Below the pieces are notes generated by a model. The model searched no databases. It saw nothing but the letters and a program-made list of their open reading frames with translations, and was not told the DNA's origin. A program made the translations under genes and the position numbers. A stretch of 64,000 nt of DNA from Entamoeba invadens IP1 (lineage: Eukaryota > Evosea > Mastigamoebida > Endamoebidae). Position 1 is the first letter of the stretch, and every line of letters begins with the position of its first letter. The stretch is from positions 650,538 to 714,537 of the forward strand of contig NW_004443767.1 in the NCBI RefSeq assembly GCF_000330505.1. The letters are read 5' to 3'. Positions 18,747 to 29,354 of the stretch are shown one piece after another.

Positions 18747-21700
18747 TCAATTAACACCCCTATCTGGTCTATTGATCATGAACACATGAACTGAGTCACT
18801 CGATTGCACCCCATCAAGATTATGTGGTGTGATAAAAATGTACTGCCTCCTGTCGTTAAATGTCGCGGTCTCCATCAAAGCATTTATAGCAACTTTCCTT
18901 GTCACTGAGTCGAGGAATACATCAAATTCATCCATTGCTCTAAATGGACAATCAACGACATTCCACAGGGAAAGCAACAGACAGACAGTTGAGAAACTCT
19001 TCTCCCCACCAGACAAAGTCTTTGCGTCTCGCTCTCTCTCATTGTCCATTGATACTTCGATGTCTAGAATTCGTCTTGTGTGGTCGAGCCTGATCTTCCC
19101 TTTACAATTCGGTTTCTTCTTTAAGTAACTGTCAAACATTTCCATCGTCTTCTTCGACGTCACCCGCAACAAATCTTTGTACTTTCCTTTTCTCTTCTCA
19201 AGCTCGTCTTTCAAAATGTCTGACAAATTAGTAACACTTGTCAATTGTTCCCCAACATTCTCAAGTTGCTCTTTCTTCTTTTGATATTCTCTCTCGACGG
19301 CTTCGTAGTCGATATTCTCCGAACTAATTCTCTCCTTCCGTTTCTCCAGTTTCTTCTTCTCCAGAACTATTGTTTCAACCTTCCGAGTTGTCTGAACCAT
19401 TTCAAATTTAATTGCTTCGTTTTTGATATTATCATGTTTCTGCATCTCAGCAACCAAATCTTCAGTTTTGCTCTGTAAAATTTCTCGAATGTCTTTCTTC
19501 TTCGTTTCAACCCCATCAGCCTGTGCTTTGGTTTCCTCCATTTGCTTTCTGACTTCTTCAAATGTTCTTCGACGCTCCGCTAGATCGTTCTCCGCTTGTG
19601 TCTTCTCTCCACAGACATTCTGGTAACTTTCTTTCGTCTCCTCCAATCTCTTTTGGAGTACATCAAACTCTTCTTTCTTCTTCTCGCGCTCCTTCTCTAT
19701 TTCTTCCGACTTTGCTATCGACACTTTAAGAGACGCTTCAAGCTCTTCGACACTCTCAGGCTCTTTTATCGCTATATTCTCCGCTTCTTTCTTGCGACTC
19801 TCCGCATTCCGCGTCTCGCGTTCGACAACGCGGAGTTGCGCACGGAGCTCGTTGATTTGTTTCCCCCAATTGTATTTGTCGTCATCCGCTTGTTTCCTTA
19901 ATTCTTCTTTACCTTTCAATTCAACACTCAAGTTTCTCACGCGCAAATCCAACGCTTTCAATGCATCGTCGATGTTCTGCCCTCCATAAATCGTTCGTGG
20001 GGGTATCCGATACGGGAAAAAACCCTCTGTCTTATGCACCTTCATAACATTAGCCCCATTTTGCAAATAAATTGAAGTCGCGCCTCTCTCCACCAACGCT
20101 TTCGCATCTTTCCGTGTTTCTGCAACAGCAATTTGTTCAACATGAATGTGGTCGACTAAGATATTATACACGACATTCTCTTGGACGTCAATCACACTTG
20201 AAATGGTCTCATAGTTCGGTCGCTCACATCTATATCTGTCATCGCCATATTTAATGTCATACACAAAGACCTGAACATCAAATCCAATCGACGACGCTAC
20301 CTCGCGCAACTTCCTCTTATCATTTTCACTCCGGACAATAAAAGAAGCCAACGTTGATCTCTTGATACAACTCTCTATCGCCAAATTCCATTTGTTATCC
20401 TTCAATTTGACATACGACCCGATTGGCCCATATGTGGGGTATTCAAAATTCGTTTTCGCAATTTTATTGATGAACAGTGTCATGTCTCGATGATATATCG
20501 ACATCGCATCTTTCTTCTGATTCTCTAACTTCCCCCTCTCACTATGTTGGTTGGCTATCTCCCCTCGCATCTCTCGAATTTCATCGTCGTATCCTCTCAC
20601 CGCTTGTTGTTTCACTTGCATTTCCTTTTCAAGCGGTTTCAGTTGCTCCTTTAACTCTTCTTCTTTCTTTTTGCCTTGTTCAACTTCGCTCATTGCGGCT
20701 TTAATTTTCTCCTCTTTCTCAATTCGTTCATTCTCCGTGTCACGTGCATCGTGTTTTCTTGCTTCTTCTATGTTATCGCGAATCAGTTTAACTCGTCGTT
20801 TCGAACTCTCAACTCGTTTTTCGACATCTTCCACTTCCAATTTGAATGTTTTGGTGTTCCGGTCCGCCGTCTTCATTTTGTCACTCTCCACATTTTTTCT
20901 TTTCTCCAAGTTCATAACCACATCCCTCGCTTTGTTCAAATCATCACTCAATTTCCCACTGATTGTATTTATCTCCTCAAGTCTTCGATTAAAATCATTT
21001 AAGTTCATGTCATCGAGTTTCTTCTGAAATTCATCGATTTCCTTTTGAATGGAGTTAACTTTGTTCTGCTGGTCTCTCTCGAGCGCCCACTTCTCCTCCG
21101 CTTCCAACGCTTTAATTCTTTCTTTGATTGCTTTAACGCCTTCTCCATCTTTCAAAATCGCTTCAAGGCGGAGCGTTTCCTTTTCCATCGTCTCGACCTG
21201 TTCTTTCTTTGCAATTTCATTCTTCTTTGCCTTCTCGCACAACTCTCCAGCCAACGTGTATTGGTCTCGTATATTTTCTAATTGCGTTGCTTGCAAGAAG
21301 AATTTGTATTTGTCCTCTGCCCGTGTCGCTGTCAAAAATGTTTTTGAAGTGTCTTGCATTAATAGCACACATGGGTTGTCTATTGGGATATTAAAATGGT
21401 CGATGATTTCATTCAAATCAGACATCTTTCTTCCTATGAGCTTTGGTGCCTCTCCCGCTCTCACCGCCATGATTTTATATGAGCTTTGTCCTTCTCGACA
21501 TATCTTTTTCTCGACTATGATCGATTCCCCATACACACTTTGATCCAAACATCCATCCCCACGATTTCTTAAATACACAGTGATGATGCACTGACTCTCC
21601 CCCGTCTTTATCACATCACACGCCCGTTTCCCTCGATTTGTGAAATTCGCCTTTGCTCCAAGACACAGCGCAAGTGCGACAAGTATAGCGCTCTTCCCGC

Positions 21701-21833
21701 TCCCGTTCTCTCCAACAATGAAATTGACTTGCGAGCACAAATCAACTACCAAATGCTTGTGGCACATAAAGTTGATCAACTCAATCTTCTCAATCGTCCC
21801 ACAGACTTCATTACTCGCATTCGTCGTTTGCAT
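18747..21833 (-). CDS. SMC6: SMC6, structural maintenance of chromosomes protein 6
   Basis: Single exon, 1028 aa, slightly shorter than the usual 1090-1150. Walker A is GENGSGKSA (about 41-49), preceded by INFMCHKHL, typical of SMC6. The DNPCVLLMQDTSKTFLTAT region followed by YKFFLQATQL is an SMC6 hallmark. Long coiled coils flank a hinge at about 440-620. The ABC signature LSGGEKSFSTVCLLLSLW and Walker B AMDEFDVFLDSVTRKVA are near the C-terminus. With SMC5 and Nse proteins it forms the complex that resolves recombination intermediates and protects stalled replication forks. The gene is intact. Confidence 0.95.
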   Translation of the reverse strand: MQTTNASNEVCGTIEKIELINFMCHKHLVVDLCSQVNFIVGENGSGKSAILVALALCLGAKANFTNRGKRACDVIKTGESQCIITVYLRNRGDGCLDQSVYGESIIVEKKICREGQSSYKIMAVRAGEAPKLIGRKMSDLNEIIDHFNIPIDNPCVLLMQDTSKTFLTATRAEDKYKFFLQATQLENIRDQYTLAGELCEKAKKNEIAKKEQVETMEKETLRLEAILKDGEGVKAIKERIKALEAEEKWALERDQQNKVNSIQKEIDEFQKKLDDMNLNDFNRRLEEINTISGKLSDDLNKARDVVMNLEKRKNVESDKMKTADRNTKTFKLEVEDVEKRVESSKRRVKLIRDNIEEARKHDARDTENERIEKEEKIKAAMSEVEQGKKKEEELKEQLKPLEKEMQVKQQAVRGYDDEIREMRGEIANQHSERGKLENQKKDAMSIYHRDMTLFINKIAKTNFEYPTYGPIGSYVKLKDNKWNLAIESCIKRSTLASFIVRSENDKRKLREVASSIGFDVQVFVYDIKYGDDRYRCERPNYETISSVIDVQENVVYNILVDHIHVEQIAVAETRKDAKALVERGATSIYLQNGANVMKVHKTEGFFPYRIPPRTIYGGQNIDDALKALDLRVRNLSVELKGKEELRKQADDDKYNWGKQINELRAQLRVVERETRNAESRKKEAENIAIKEPESVEELEASLKVSIAKSEEIEKEREKKKEEFDVLQKRLEETKESYQNVCGEKTQAENDLAERRRTFEEVRKQMEETKAQADGVETKKKDIREILQSKTEDLVAEMQKHDNIKNEAIKFEMVQTTRKVETIVLEKKKLEKRKERISSENIDYEAVEREYQKKKEQLENVGEQLTSVTNLSDILKDELEKRKGKYKDLLRVTSKKTMEMFDSYLKKKPNCKGKIRLDHTRRILDIEVSMDNERERDAKTLSGGEKSFSTVCLLLSLWNVVDCPFRAMDEFDVFLDSVTRKVAINALMETATFNDRRQYIFITPHNLDGVQSSDSVHVFMINRPDRGVN

Positions 21834-22107
21834 ATCTCTTTTTTAGTTAACTTCTCTTTTTTCTTTGAGGATTCGTTCTAATCTTAGTTACTATAACTTG
21901 TATTATATTTTAAATTTTATTATACTATACATTTTCTTTTTTTTAACTAGTTTTTATAATATATATTTACTATTTATTTTAGTACAATTATTTTGGTATA
22001 TTCATCTTTGGTATGATTAATAATTGTACTATAAAATATAATAACACAAATTATTCTTAAAACTAGTCAGTCAACATTCACAATAGAGAGCTTTTCATCA
22101 CAAGAAT

Positions 22108-22815
22108 TCACTCTTTTGACGAAAGAGCTGGTTGGTTTGGGTTTGCAATTGGCATCTTTCTTTTCTTCTTATCTCCTTCTTTCTCGACAGTAACCTCTTC
22201 CTGAATAACAACTGGCTTTTTCTTCGTCTTGAACCCCATCTTGATTTTACACTCCATCTTTTTCTCTGGCTTTTCTCTCACTACCATCTCTCCAACATCT
22301 CTCTCCTCTATCCCTTTCATCTTGACTTGTTTCACCATCTCGTCGAAGATCCGTTTGCCTTCATCGACTTCTTCTTCCTTTTCCTCCTCCTCACTCTCTT
22401 CTTCTTCTTTGTACTTAATAAACGTCCCCTCAGCACGTTCCTCTAACTCAACTAGTTCTCTCTCCGCCAATGCATGTACAAACCCCGATAAATTATTCCA
22501 TTGCGTCGAGTTCATGTGGACATTTGTTCTGTCTTGAATGTACTGATTATAAACCACATTGGAATTGACCCATTTCCTTCTGTACTGCGTCTGTACTATC
22601 CTCATATACCCATTCAAAAACTGAGTGTTGAAGTCTTTGTTGTATTTATTGGGGTCTTCAGAATACAACGCCATGTTCCGTCGATGCGTCTCGGACTGAC
22701 AATGATTCTTAAACCCATTCTCATCGTGACATTGCTTTTTACACATCTCACAGTAATACTTCGTCTTCTGAAGTCGGCCATCCTTCGGCGCTCGTGGGGC
22801 TTGGCCGCGCTTCAT
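22108..22815 (-). CDS. KIN17-like DNA/RNA-binding protein, short form
   Basis: 235 aa from ATG 22815. Residues 20-45 carry the zinc finger (YYCEMCKKQC, then NHCQSETHRRN). Residues about 60-135 form the conserved KIN17 winged-helix region (NGYMRIVQTQYRRKW, NVVYNQYI, HMNSTQWNNLSGF). Human KIN17 is 393 aa and ends in tandem SH3-like/KOW modules; here they are replaced by an acidic Glu run and Lys-rich tail. KIN17 acts in the nucleus in pre-mRNA processing, replication and UV response. The truncated architecture suggests that the N-terminal nucleic-acid-binding part is the essential core. No intron or frameshift explains the missing C-terminus. Confidence 0.9.
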   Translation of the reverse strand: MKRGQAPRAPKDGRLQKTKYYCEMCKKQCHDENGFKNHCQSETHRRNMALYSEDPNKYNKDFNTQFLNGYMRIVQTQYRRKWVNSNVVYNQYIQDRTNVHMNSTQWNNLSGFVHALAERELVELEERAEGTFIKYKEEEESEEEEKEEEVDEGKRIFDEMVKQVKMKGIEERDVGEMVVREKPEKKMECKIKMGFKTKKKPVVIQEEVTVEKEGDKKKRKMPIANPNQPALSSKE

Positions 22816-23561
22816 TGATTTTACTATTTTAGTTTAGTTTCTTTTTAATAGTTATTTTTATTAATTGTATTACAATAGTATTAACTAATAATAACTCGTA
22901 AATTTTTAACGGCAAAATTGAATTAAATATTATCAAAAAACAATTCGTTAAATTAAAATCAAATGTTATGAGTGAATAAAAGTATTTCACTTTTTCACAT
23001 TTTTAAAAAGAAGATTGATTCTACAATTTTGTTTTCATATTTTTTGGAAAATTTATAAAAAACGAGCTATTATTTGTTGTGAGTAATTTTTATTATTTGT
23101 GTTTTTGTCATTGTTTTATTTTCAACAATTCAAATAAATTATTATTTAACATTGTTATCATATAATTAACTATTTTGCATTTGTTCCAATAAATTATTTT
23201 TATTCATTTGTTATTATAATATATATTATAATAATGACAGTTGAATAATTTCAATCTAGTTTATAAAAAAAAAATAAAACACTTGTTGTTGTTTCGAATA
23301 AGTTTTTCCACCTCCTCTAGTTTAAAATTTAATTTGTTTATTAACTAAAAAATTATAATAAACATATTATTTAAAAATTAAATAACCGTTTTTATTATTA
23401 GTTGTTTTTCTCTTAATAAATATAACCAAATTACACCAAATATACATAAAAAGATGTTAAAAAAATACCAAAAAGACTAAAATGCGAAAACTTAAAAAAA
23501 GAACATTCCAACCTAAAAGAACTTTAAAAAAAAACAGAAAAATCATATTTTTGAAACTTCG
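22816..23561. other. Divergent AT-rich intergenic region
   Basis: About 745 bp between KIN17 and the acidic protein, transcribed in opposite directions. A GAACTTTAAAAA box at 23519-23530 lies 43 nt upstream of the acidic-protein start. The rest is A/T runs with no coding signal. Confidence 0.45.
23519..23530 (+). promoter_or_regulatory. GAAC/TATA-like box
   Basis: GAACTTTAAAAA on the plus strand, 43 nt before the start of the acidic secreted protein. It resembles the GAAC-like core promoter element known in Entamoeba joined to an A-rich TATA-like stretch. Confidence 0.4.
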
Positions 23562-23954
23562 ATGAAGATGTTGTTGTTTGTGTTATTGGGATTTATCCTT
23601 TCTGTCTCCTCAATGAGCGCCGATGAGGAGGCGGAGTTACTTTTCGATGAATTTGACGATGATGATTTGGATAACGCCGAGGAAGGAGACATCGACGACG
23701 ATGATGATTTTGATTTCGACGACGAGGAGTTTGATGACGAGGGAGACGATGATGATTTCGAAGAGGGCGATTTGTATGAAGAAGAGGAAGACAACGAGGA
23801 TGAAGAAGATGATGAAGAGGAGTACGAACTTACACAAGAATGGGCAGAACAAGCTAAGACTGAGACAAACCCGTTTGACCAGATTGAGTCAGCAGAGCGT
23901 TTACTCGCGGAGTTGGCCAACCATCCATACCACGGTATGTACACTCCAAATTAA
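23562..23954 (+). CDS. Secreted, extremely acidic low-complexity protein
   Basis: 130 aa. A signal peptide (MKMLLFVLLGFILSVSS) is followed by about 75 residues made almost wholly of Asp and Glu with Phe, Leu and Tyr interspersed. The C-terminal third is ordinary (ELTQEWAEQAKTETNPFDQI, then LLAELANHPYHGMY). There is no transmembrane segment and no KDEL-type retention signal. Acidic lumenal proteins such as calsequestrin bind Ca2+ with high capacity, so Ca2+ buffering in a secretory compartment is a hypothesis. The antisense frame (23543-23944) is a Ser-rich shadow of the GAN codons. Confidence 0.75.
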   Translation: MKMLLFVLLGFILSVSSMSADEEAELLFDEFDDDDLDNAEEGDIDDDDDFDFDDEEFDDEGDDDDFEEGDLYEEEEDNEDEEDDEEEYELTQEWAEQAKTETNPFDQIESAERLLAELANHPYHGMYTPN

Positions 23955-24012
23955 TTGTCTTTCCGTTTTGTGTTGTTCCCTTTTGTAACCAACCTCAACA
24001 AATAACAAATAA

Positions 24013-25617
24013 TCATTTCGACCACGAGAGCGCAACAACATAGGCTGGCTTGAATGACTTTCCTTCAACCACTGTTGTTTGGCACTCGTAACTCTTCTCA
24101 AAGCCTTCAATAACTTTGCACTCCTTCTTTTTGAAAACAAAGAAGTTTGGTACCGAGAACAAGTAATCTTTGGACTTCTCGTTATAGACACCAAACACTT
24201 CTTGATTTTTCCCATTTTTCAGGTCGAACCTTTTTTTCTCGAACTTTGAGTTTAGTAGCGTGAAAATGAAGTGTTTTGCATCGCCAGTGATTGCGGTGTA
24301 ATTCGAATCTTTTTTTGCGGCACTTGTTGGTGGTTTTGGAATGCGTTTCGAACAAAACGCACCAAACACCTCATTCTTCTTTGTCCCAACAATCACCATC
24401 ACGTTCTTCTTTCCAATAATGCCGTTATTGAAATCGGAGATATCCGCTCTGTCCATAATGTTGGAGAAAAATACAACCTTTGGGCGCGTGAGTCCGCTCC
24501 ATTCCGACAAATGTTTGTAAAAACCTCCGATATTCTCATACATGTTCAAATCGGAAATAATTTTTTCGGACTCTTTCTCGTCTGGGGGTTCTGCTGCCGA
24601 TTCTGGAGAATCGGGGACGTCGATTGAGAGGTCTTGTCGTGGTGGAGAAAGTTGGATATTTTTACCAAGGCTCAGTCTCATTCTACCCGAACGCGTATCG
24701 AGTTTTGGAACATTTTTGTTCTCGTTTTTTATCTGGTCGATCTCTTGACGCATTGATTTGAGCTGTTCGATTTCGTTTGACAAGTTTGCCTGTGCCGTTC
24801 TAAGCGTCACAATTTCTACATCCTTCTTTTCCATTTCTTGTGACAGTTTCATATTGAATGCCTCCGTTGAATGAGAGTCAACAGAAAATGAACGAGACTT
24901 TGGAGCCACCGTAATTTCTTCAAGTTTTGTAGGCGACCCGGACGTTGTACTGTTTCGGTTATCTTGTTCACTTTTGATAAGTGTGATAGTATCCTTGAGA
25001 TCTTTCAACTCTTTTTTAACATCGTTTAGTTCGCCTCTTTGTTTTTCAAACTCAATTTTTGTTTCATCTTTTCTTTCGATTTCCACGCTTAAATCTTGTG
25101 TAGTTCCACCAGTGTTCTCATTTTGTCTTTCAAGATTTTTTTCTTCAACTTTTTGTGCATGAGAGCTCTTTAAAGTACTGATGTCCTTTTTCAATTCCTC
25201 AATATCCTTTTTAATTTCAATAACTTTTCCATTGAGTGACACAATTGTTTGTCTTAAGACTGGAATGGCAGTGGAATTAGTTTTGTTCAAAGTTTCCACA
25301 AAGGACTGCAATAAGTCATCGTGTTCCTTCACTTTCTTGATAGTAATTCTAATTGCGTCATCAGTAATTATATCTGGAGATCGTTTTTGTCTTGGGGAAA
25401 GTTGAAGTAACTCGTCCTTGTTGAGTTGTCTGACTTGTTTCTGAATAGTAAACATCATGTCCTCATTCGTTTTGTTCGACTTTTCAACATTCTGCACCTT
25501 TTTTACAACTTCGGCAACGATTGTTTCGTTTTTGCTCGACTGGTCGTCGTTGTCTTTGAGTTTCTGTTGGATCAGCCGCAAAATCTTCTCAATCTTCTCA
25601 AGTCGCTCTTCACTCAT
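24013..25617 (-). CDS. Coiled-coil TLDc-domain protein
   Basis: 534 aa from ATG 25617; the frame extends one codon further only through a GTG. Residues 1-310 are mainly coiled coil with long Lys/Glu heptads. Residues about 355-534 match the TLDc fold (GGFYKHLSEWSGLTRPKVVFF, VIVGTKKNEVFGAFCS, FIFTLLNSK and a C-terminal YVVALSWSK). Entamoeba has many proteins with this coiled-coil plus TLDc layout. TLDc proteins elsewhere act in oxidative-stress resistance or bind the V-ATPase; the role here is unknown. It converges on the acidic secreted gene with about 60 bp between stops. Confidence 0.8.
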   Translation of the reverse strand: MSEERLEKIEKILRLIQQKLKDNDDQSSKNETIVAEVVKKVQNVEKSNKTNEDMMFTIQKQVRQLNKDELLQLSPRQKRSPDIITDDAIRITIKKVKEHDDLLQSFVETLNKTNSTAIPVLRQTIVSLNGKVIEIKKDIEELKKDISTLKSSHAQKVEEKNLERQNENTGGTTQDLSVEIERKDETKIEFEKQRGELNDVKKELKDLKDTITLIKSEQDNRNSTTSGSPTKLEEITVAPKSRSFSVDSHSTEAFNMKLSQEMEKKDVEIVTLRTAQANLSNEIEQLKSMRQEIDQIKNENKNVPKLDTRSGRMRLSLGKNIQLSPPRQDLSIDVPDSPESAAEPPDEKESEKIISDLNMYENIGGFYKHLSEWSGLTRPKVVFFSNIMDRADISDFNNGIIGKKNVMVIVGTKKNEVFGAFCSKRIPKPPTSAAKKDSNYTAITGDAKHFIFTLLNSKFEKKRFDLKNGKNQEVFGVYNEKSKDYLFSVPNFFVFKKKECKVIEGFEKSYECQTTVVEGKSFKPAYVVALSWSK

Positions 25618-26089
25618 CACTTTGTCAATTACAGTTTTTTCACAAACATGCTTGAAATTCTTTGTGTAAATTTTGGTGTTTATTGTAAAGATAAGTGTAT
25701 TTGGGATATTTCCCGATTTTTACTGTTTTTTGATATTTAGTTATTCATTTCTACCTCCCCAAAACAAGAAAAATCCATTTTTTCATTTTGACCAGTGTTT
25801 TATTATAGTTTATTTTTAATACCATACTTTAAAAATAGTTTTAACATTTCTTCATTTTTTAATTGTTTAACAACAATTTTAACAATAATAAACAATTTGT
25901 GTATTTTGCTTATGAGGTGGACACGAAAAAAATGATTTGTTCTATTTCAATTAAACAAACACGACTTGAATTATACACTTGAGTTAATTTATTATAATCA
26001 GATGAGATTGAATACGGTGGAATAAACAGCATTGAAAGGTTGATACAGTTTGGTGTTCTTTGAATTCATAAATCCAAAAAATCAAAAAT
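25618..26089. other. Intergenic between two minus-strand genes
   Basis: About 470 bp of A/T-rich DNA holding the TLDc promoter and the 3' flank of the RING/B-box gene. No motif or coding relic recognised. Confidence 0.4.
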
Positions 26090-27256
26090 TCAGTCGATCT
26101 CCGAACTCTGAATTTGTAAAATTAACGGACTATTTTCTATTTCAACTCTATGCACATAAACCCTCATAGCAACATCCCCTTCACTTTCTCCTTTGACTAT
26201 AACACTGATTTTTCCAATTTCCGTTTTGTCGAAATAAGCCGACGCCTCGCCCCCATCCCCGCATGTGTCATCAGAAATGTCATGTGCCATTTCCTCGAAA
26301 AAGTCAACACAGCCAGGAAGTATATGACTGACAGGTACAAAAGTTATAGTAATATCACTAGTTATTGATGGATTTTCATACACGTCTTTGAGGATGATTT
26401 CCACGGGAATTGACGACTTCAATGGGATATAATTGGTTTGACTTTGGATATAACAAAACGAAGGACATGGAGGAGAGACGACACAGAGTTCATCAGATAC
26501 CTCTTTAATGATTTTGTCTATATCAATCAAATGCTTTTTCCCATCCCGCAATTTCCCAAGTTTTTCCTCTAAAATTATATCGACTTTTTTGCTGATGGTT
26601 TTCATTTGATTTTCGGTTTGTTGTTGCTGATAATAATATAATGAGTCATATATTAACGTCGCACTCCTCACAACGCGTGACAAATTGAAAAGTCGTTTTG
26701 TTATATTAAACCGCTCTGACGTGTAAAATTTCGACAAAAAGTGTGAGTACTTACACACTATGTGTCCCGCATGTTCCAAAACGAAACAGTGTGGACATAT
26801 TATTTCGGAACATGTACAACAAAAATAGGTTTTTACTGTATGATGTTTAATACAAAATTTTCCCTCACAAAAGACCTCAAATTTATGTGAATTTTGTTCG
26901 TAATGTATTTCAGTATGGGACTCACAATAGATTTTGGAACACGTTAAACAAAACGAAAACCCTTGACGAGTGCAATTGGGCTCACTACATATCGTTTTGG
27001 AAGCGCTCTCTCTTATTAAACTAAAAAGGGTGGGAAGATCATCTAAATCAGAAAAAGGTACTGAAACCTCTTTTTGACATAAACAACAAAACACTTCTTT
27101 TGACTTTCCTACTCCTTTCTCGACTTGACTTTTCACTATAGAAAATAAACAATCCCGACATATTAAGTGCATACACGGTAAAAGCTTGGGAAACGCTGGA
27201 ATCCGAAACCCCGTCCCACAACAACAGCAAACCGCTTTTTCGGTTTGAAAACTCAT
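26090..27256 (-). CDS. RING, B-box and filamin-repeat (TRIM-like) protein
   Basis: 388 aa from ATG 27256. I chose this start because the RING begins eight residues later, as in other TRIM-like proteins; an in-frame ATG exists at 27352 and would add 32 basic-hydrophobic residues. The RING (CCCCGTGF, LLPCMHLICRDC, CCLCQKE) lies at about 9-68. Two B-box-like zinc modules (CSEPNCTRQGFSFCLTCSKIYCESH, split here across the Cys/His ligands, and IKHHTVKTYFCCTCSEIICPHC) follow to about residue 165. A helical coiled region comes next, and the last 100 residues look like a filamin-type immunoglobulin repeat. By analogy it is an E3 ubiquitin ligase. Confidence 0.75.
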   Translation of the reverse strand: MSFQTEKAVCCCCGTGFRIPAFPKLLPCMHLICRDCLFSIVKSQVEKGVGKSKEVFCCLCQKEVSVPFSDLDDLPTLFSLIRESASKTICSEPNCTRQGFSFCLTCSKIYCESHTEIHYEQNSHKFEVFCEGKFCIKHHTVKTYFCCTCSEIICPHCFVLEHAGHIVCKYSHFLSKFYTSERFNITKRLFNLSRVVRSATLIYDSLYYYQQQQTENQMKTISKKVDIILEEKLGKLRDGKKHLIDIDKIIKEVSDELCVVSPPCPSFCYIQSQTNYIPLKSSIPVEIILKDVYENPSITSDITITFVPVSHILPGCVDFFEEMAHDISDDTCGDGGEASAYFDKTEIGKISVIVKGESEGDVAMRVYVHRVEIENSPLILQIQSSEID

Positions 27257-27877
27257 CACTTTTGTCAGTCTTTTACAGTTGACATGAAAAAACCTAATTA
27301 CTTTGAAATTGGGAATCAATAACATTTTTATTGAAATTTTTTGTTTTTTCATTTTTTTGTTATTAGTGATTCATTTAACTAAAAACAAATTATAATAAAA
27401 CTACTTTATTATAAATTTTCTTGTAAATTCACAATAATTTAATCACAAATTATTTTAGAGCAAATACCTTTCAAATCCAGTAAAAAATTCTTATGAAAAA
27501 AAACAAAAAAAGAGTTGACCAGAATAATGTATGACAATTTGACCAATCACTTTTTCAAAAAAAGTGGAAGATTAATAATAATCCGATTTCATAGACAATA
27601 TGATTAATAGTTATAAACATCATATACTTTCTTTCTTTTTAAATTTCCTTAAAAAACGGGAGATTTCCCACTACAATTATTGACGACAAAAAGAGGCAAC
27701 TGTTTATTATAACTATTTGAACTTCAAACCATGTTCCCGTCTTTTATTGGACAAAACACAGCATATTTCCTCTAAGAAAAATAAGAAGAAGAACACCTCT
27801 TTCTTGTTTTCAATCAAGAATTTAGAGGGAAACCCTTCAGAAAAACTGGGAACTCACACAACACGCAGAAAAACACA
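27257..27877. other. Divergent intergenic region
   Basis: About 620 bp between divergent genes, AT-rich. It contains a few GAAC-containing stretches near 27790 upstream of the VHS gene but no clean core box. The region 27257-27352 could be 5' coding sequence if the upstream ATG of the RING gene is used. Confidence 0.4.
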
Positions 27878-29354
27878 ATGAAGAAGCGATCGATGCCTTT
27901 GAGCACTTTATTGGACAATGCGGTGGCTGACAATAACCCTTCCCCCAACTATAAGCTCTATAGAAAAATATCACACGTAGCAAAAAAAAACGAGCAGGTC
28001 TGTTTAGTCCTTCGCTTGCAGTTGTTAAACAAATTAAGATCACACCCCTTTCGATTTATTCCGTCCTTGGAAGTCTATTACTGTGTATGTCTGATGGAAT
28101 ACCTGATCATTAAAATGAAGTCCTTTCTGTGTTATATCACCGACGAAGAGTTCGTTAAAGCTCTTGACAAGATGGCACAGTTCAATGTTTGTCCATTTTT
28201 TGGTATTGAAAATGTTTTTCGAATATCAGTTGTAAAAATGTTATTTATACTGTTATTCGATGAACTATAATTTTATAATTCTAAAATACTATAATTGGAC
28301 GAATCACAATTACGTGTAGAAACTAGTGGGACTGTTCAAATCAAAGCCAACACTGACACAACTCAAAGTGATGAACTTCATTCAACTTGTCATCGAATAT
28401 GAAGACACGGAACTGTACAAAGAACTCTTCGAACAATATAAAGCAAAGGGCGTCCAATTTCCACCACTTGTAGAACCTGAGTATGAGGACGATTCAACGA
28501 AGACTTCACTCTGTCAAACGCCATCAGTGCAAATAGATGAAGACGACATGAAGAATATGTCGAACTTTGTTGTCCCCAAATTTGAGCTAAAAGAGCGGCA
28601 ACATACATTTAGAAGTGAACTTCCAAAACCGCCAGTTATAGCACAAACGGATCACGAATTGTTCAGTCCATTGCCTGAGGACTTTAGAAAACTTTTACAG
28701 AAGATGGCGGAGTTCCACGAATTGTGTAAAGAGCCGTTGAAGAAGAGCAATTTACTCCGAAACGGCTCATTACAAATTCGACACCAATTGCAGTGCGACG
28801 AGTCGTTCTTCCAAAAGGCTTTGGACATCCAAAAAGAGTTCAAAAGGCAGTTCAATGAGTATTCCAATTTAGAGGACTGCGACGACGAAATAGTTGCTGC
28901 CCTTACAGAAGAAGGTAGAAAGATAGGACACATCGTTAGAGTCTTCAAGAACGAAATTTCACGAGTCAAAAAGCTTGAAACAAAAATCGAGAGTGGCGTC
29001 GGAGAAGTCGTTCTCGCGGAAGTCCCGTCATACGATGTCGACGCGATGATGACAGCAACGGTGACATATCCGAAGACACATGGAGATGCAGTCAAGATTA
29101 TGGATATGATGAGTCACACAAAAGGAAATACACTGAGTCGAGATGATTCAGTCACAGAGAGCGCAACAGAGTCGACGAGTAACTCGGCTACACCTTCAGG
29201 AATAAAACATAACGGTACTAAAAAGTATATCCCACCACTCGCTCAAAGCTTTAATGGACCACAAGCAAGACCTATGATGTTTAAAAGCTTTAAAGGGTTA
29301 CCAAAAAACACACAGAGCGTCGATACAAGTAGACTATATACAGGATACTTATAA
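27878..29354 (+). CDS. VHS and GAT domain trafficking adaptor (TOM1/GGA-like)
   Basis: Two exons, 27878-28186 and 28320-29354, giving 447 aa. The 133-nt intron starts GTTTGT and ends TAG at phase 0, and splicing completes the VHS domain (about residues 5-145: LDNAVADNN at the start, a helix ending ALDKMAQFN joined to KLVGLFKSKPT, then KAKGVQFP at the end). A helical GAT-like domain spans about 220-330. The C-terminal 100 residues are Ser/Thr-rich. VHS-GAT proteins bind ubiquitinated cargo, clathrin or Arf on endosomes or Golgi. No GGA hinge or ear domain is visible, so it is closer to TOM1-like proteins. Confidence 0.8.

Noticed and set aside
23543..23944. 133-codon Ser-rich minus-strand frame
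   Set aside because: It is the antisense of Asp/Glu codons of the acidic protein; the Ser runs arise from GAN codons read in reverse.
27257..27352. Upstream ATG for the RING/B-box gene
   Set aside because: The extra 32 residues are basic and hydrophobic with no conserved pattern; the RING begins a typical distance after ATG 27256. Not excluded.
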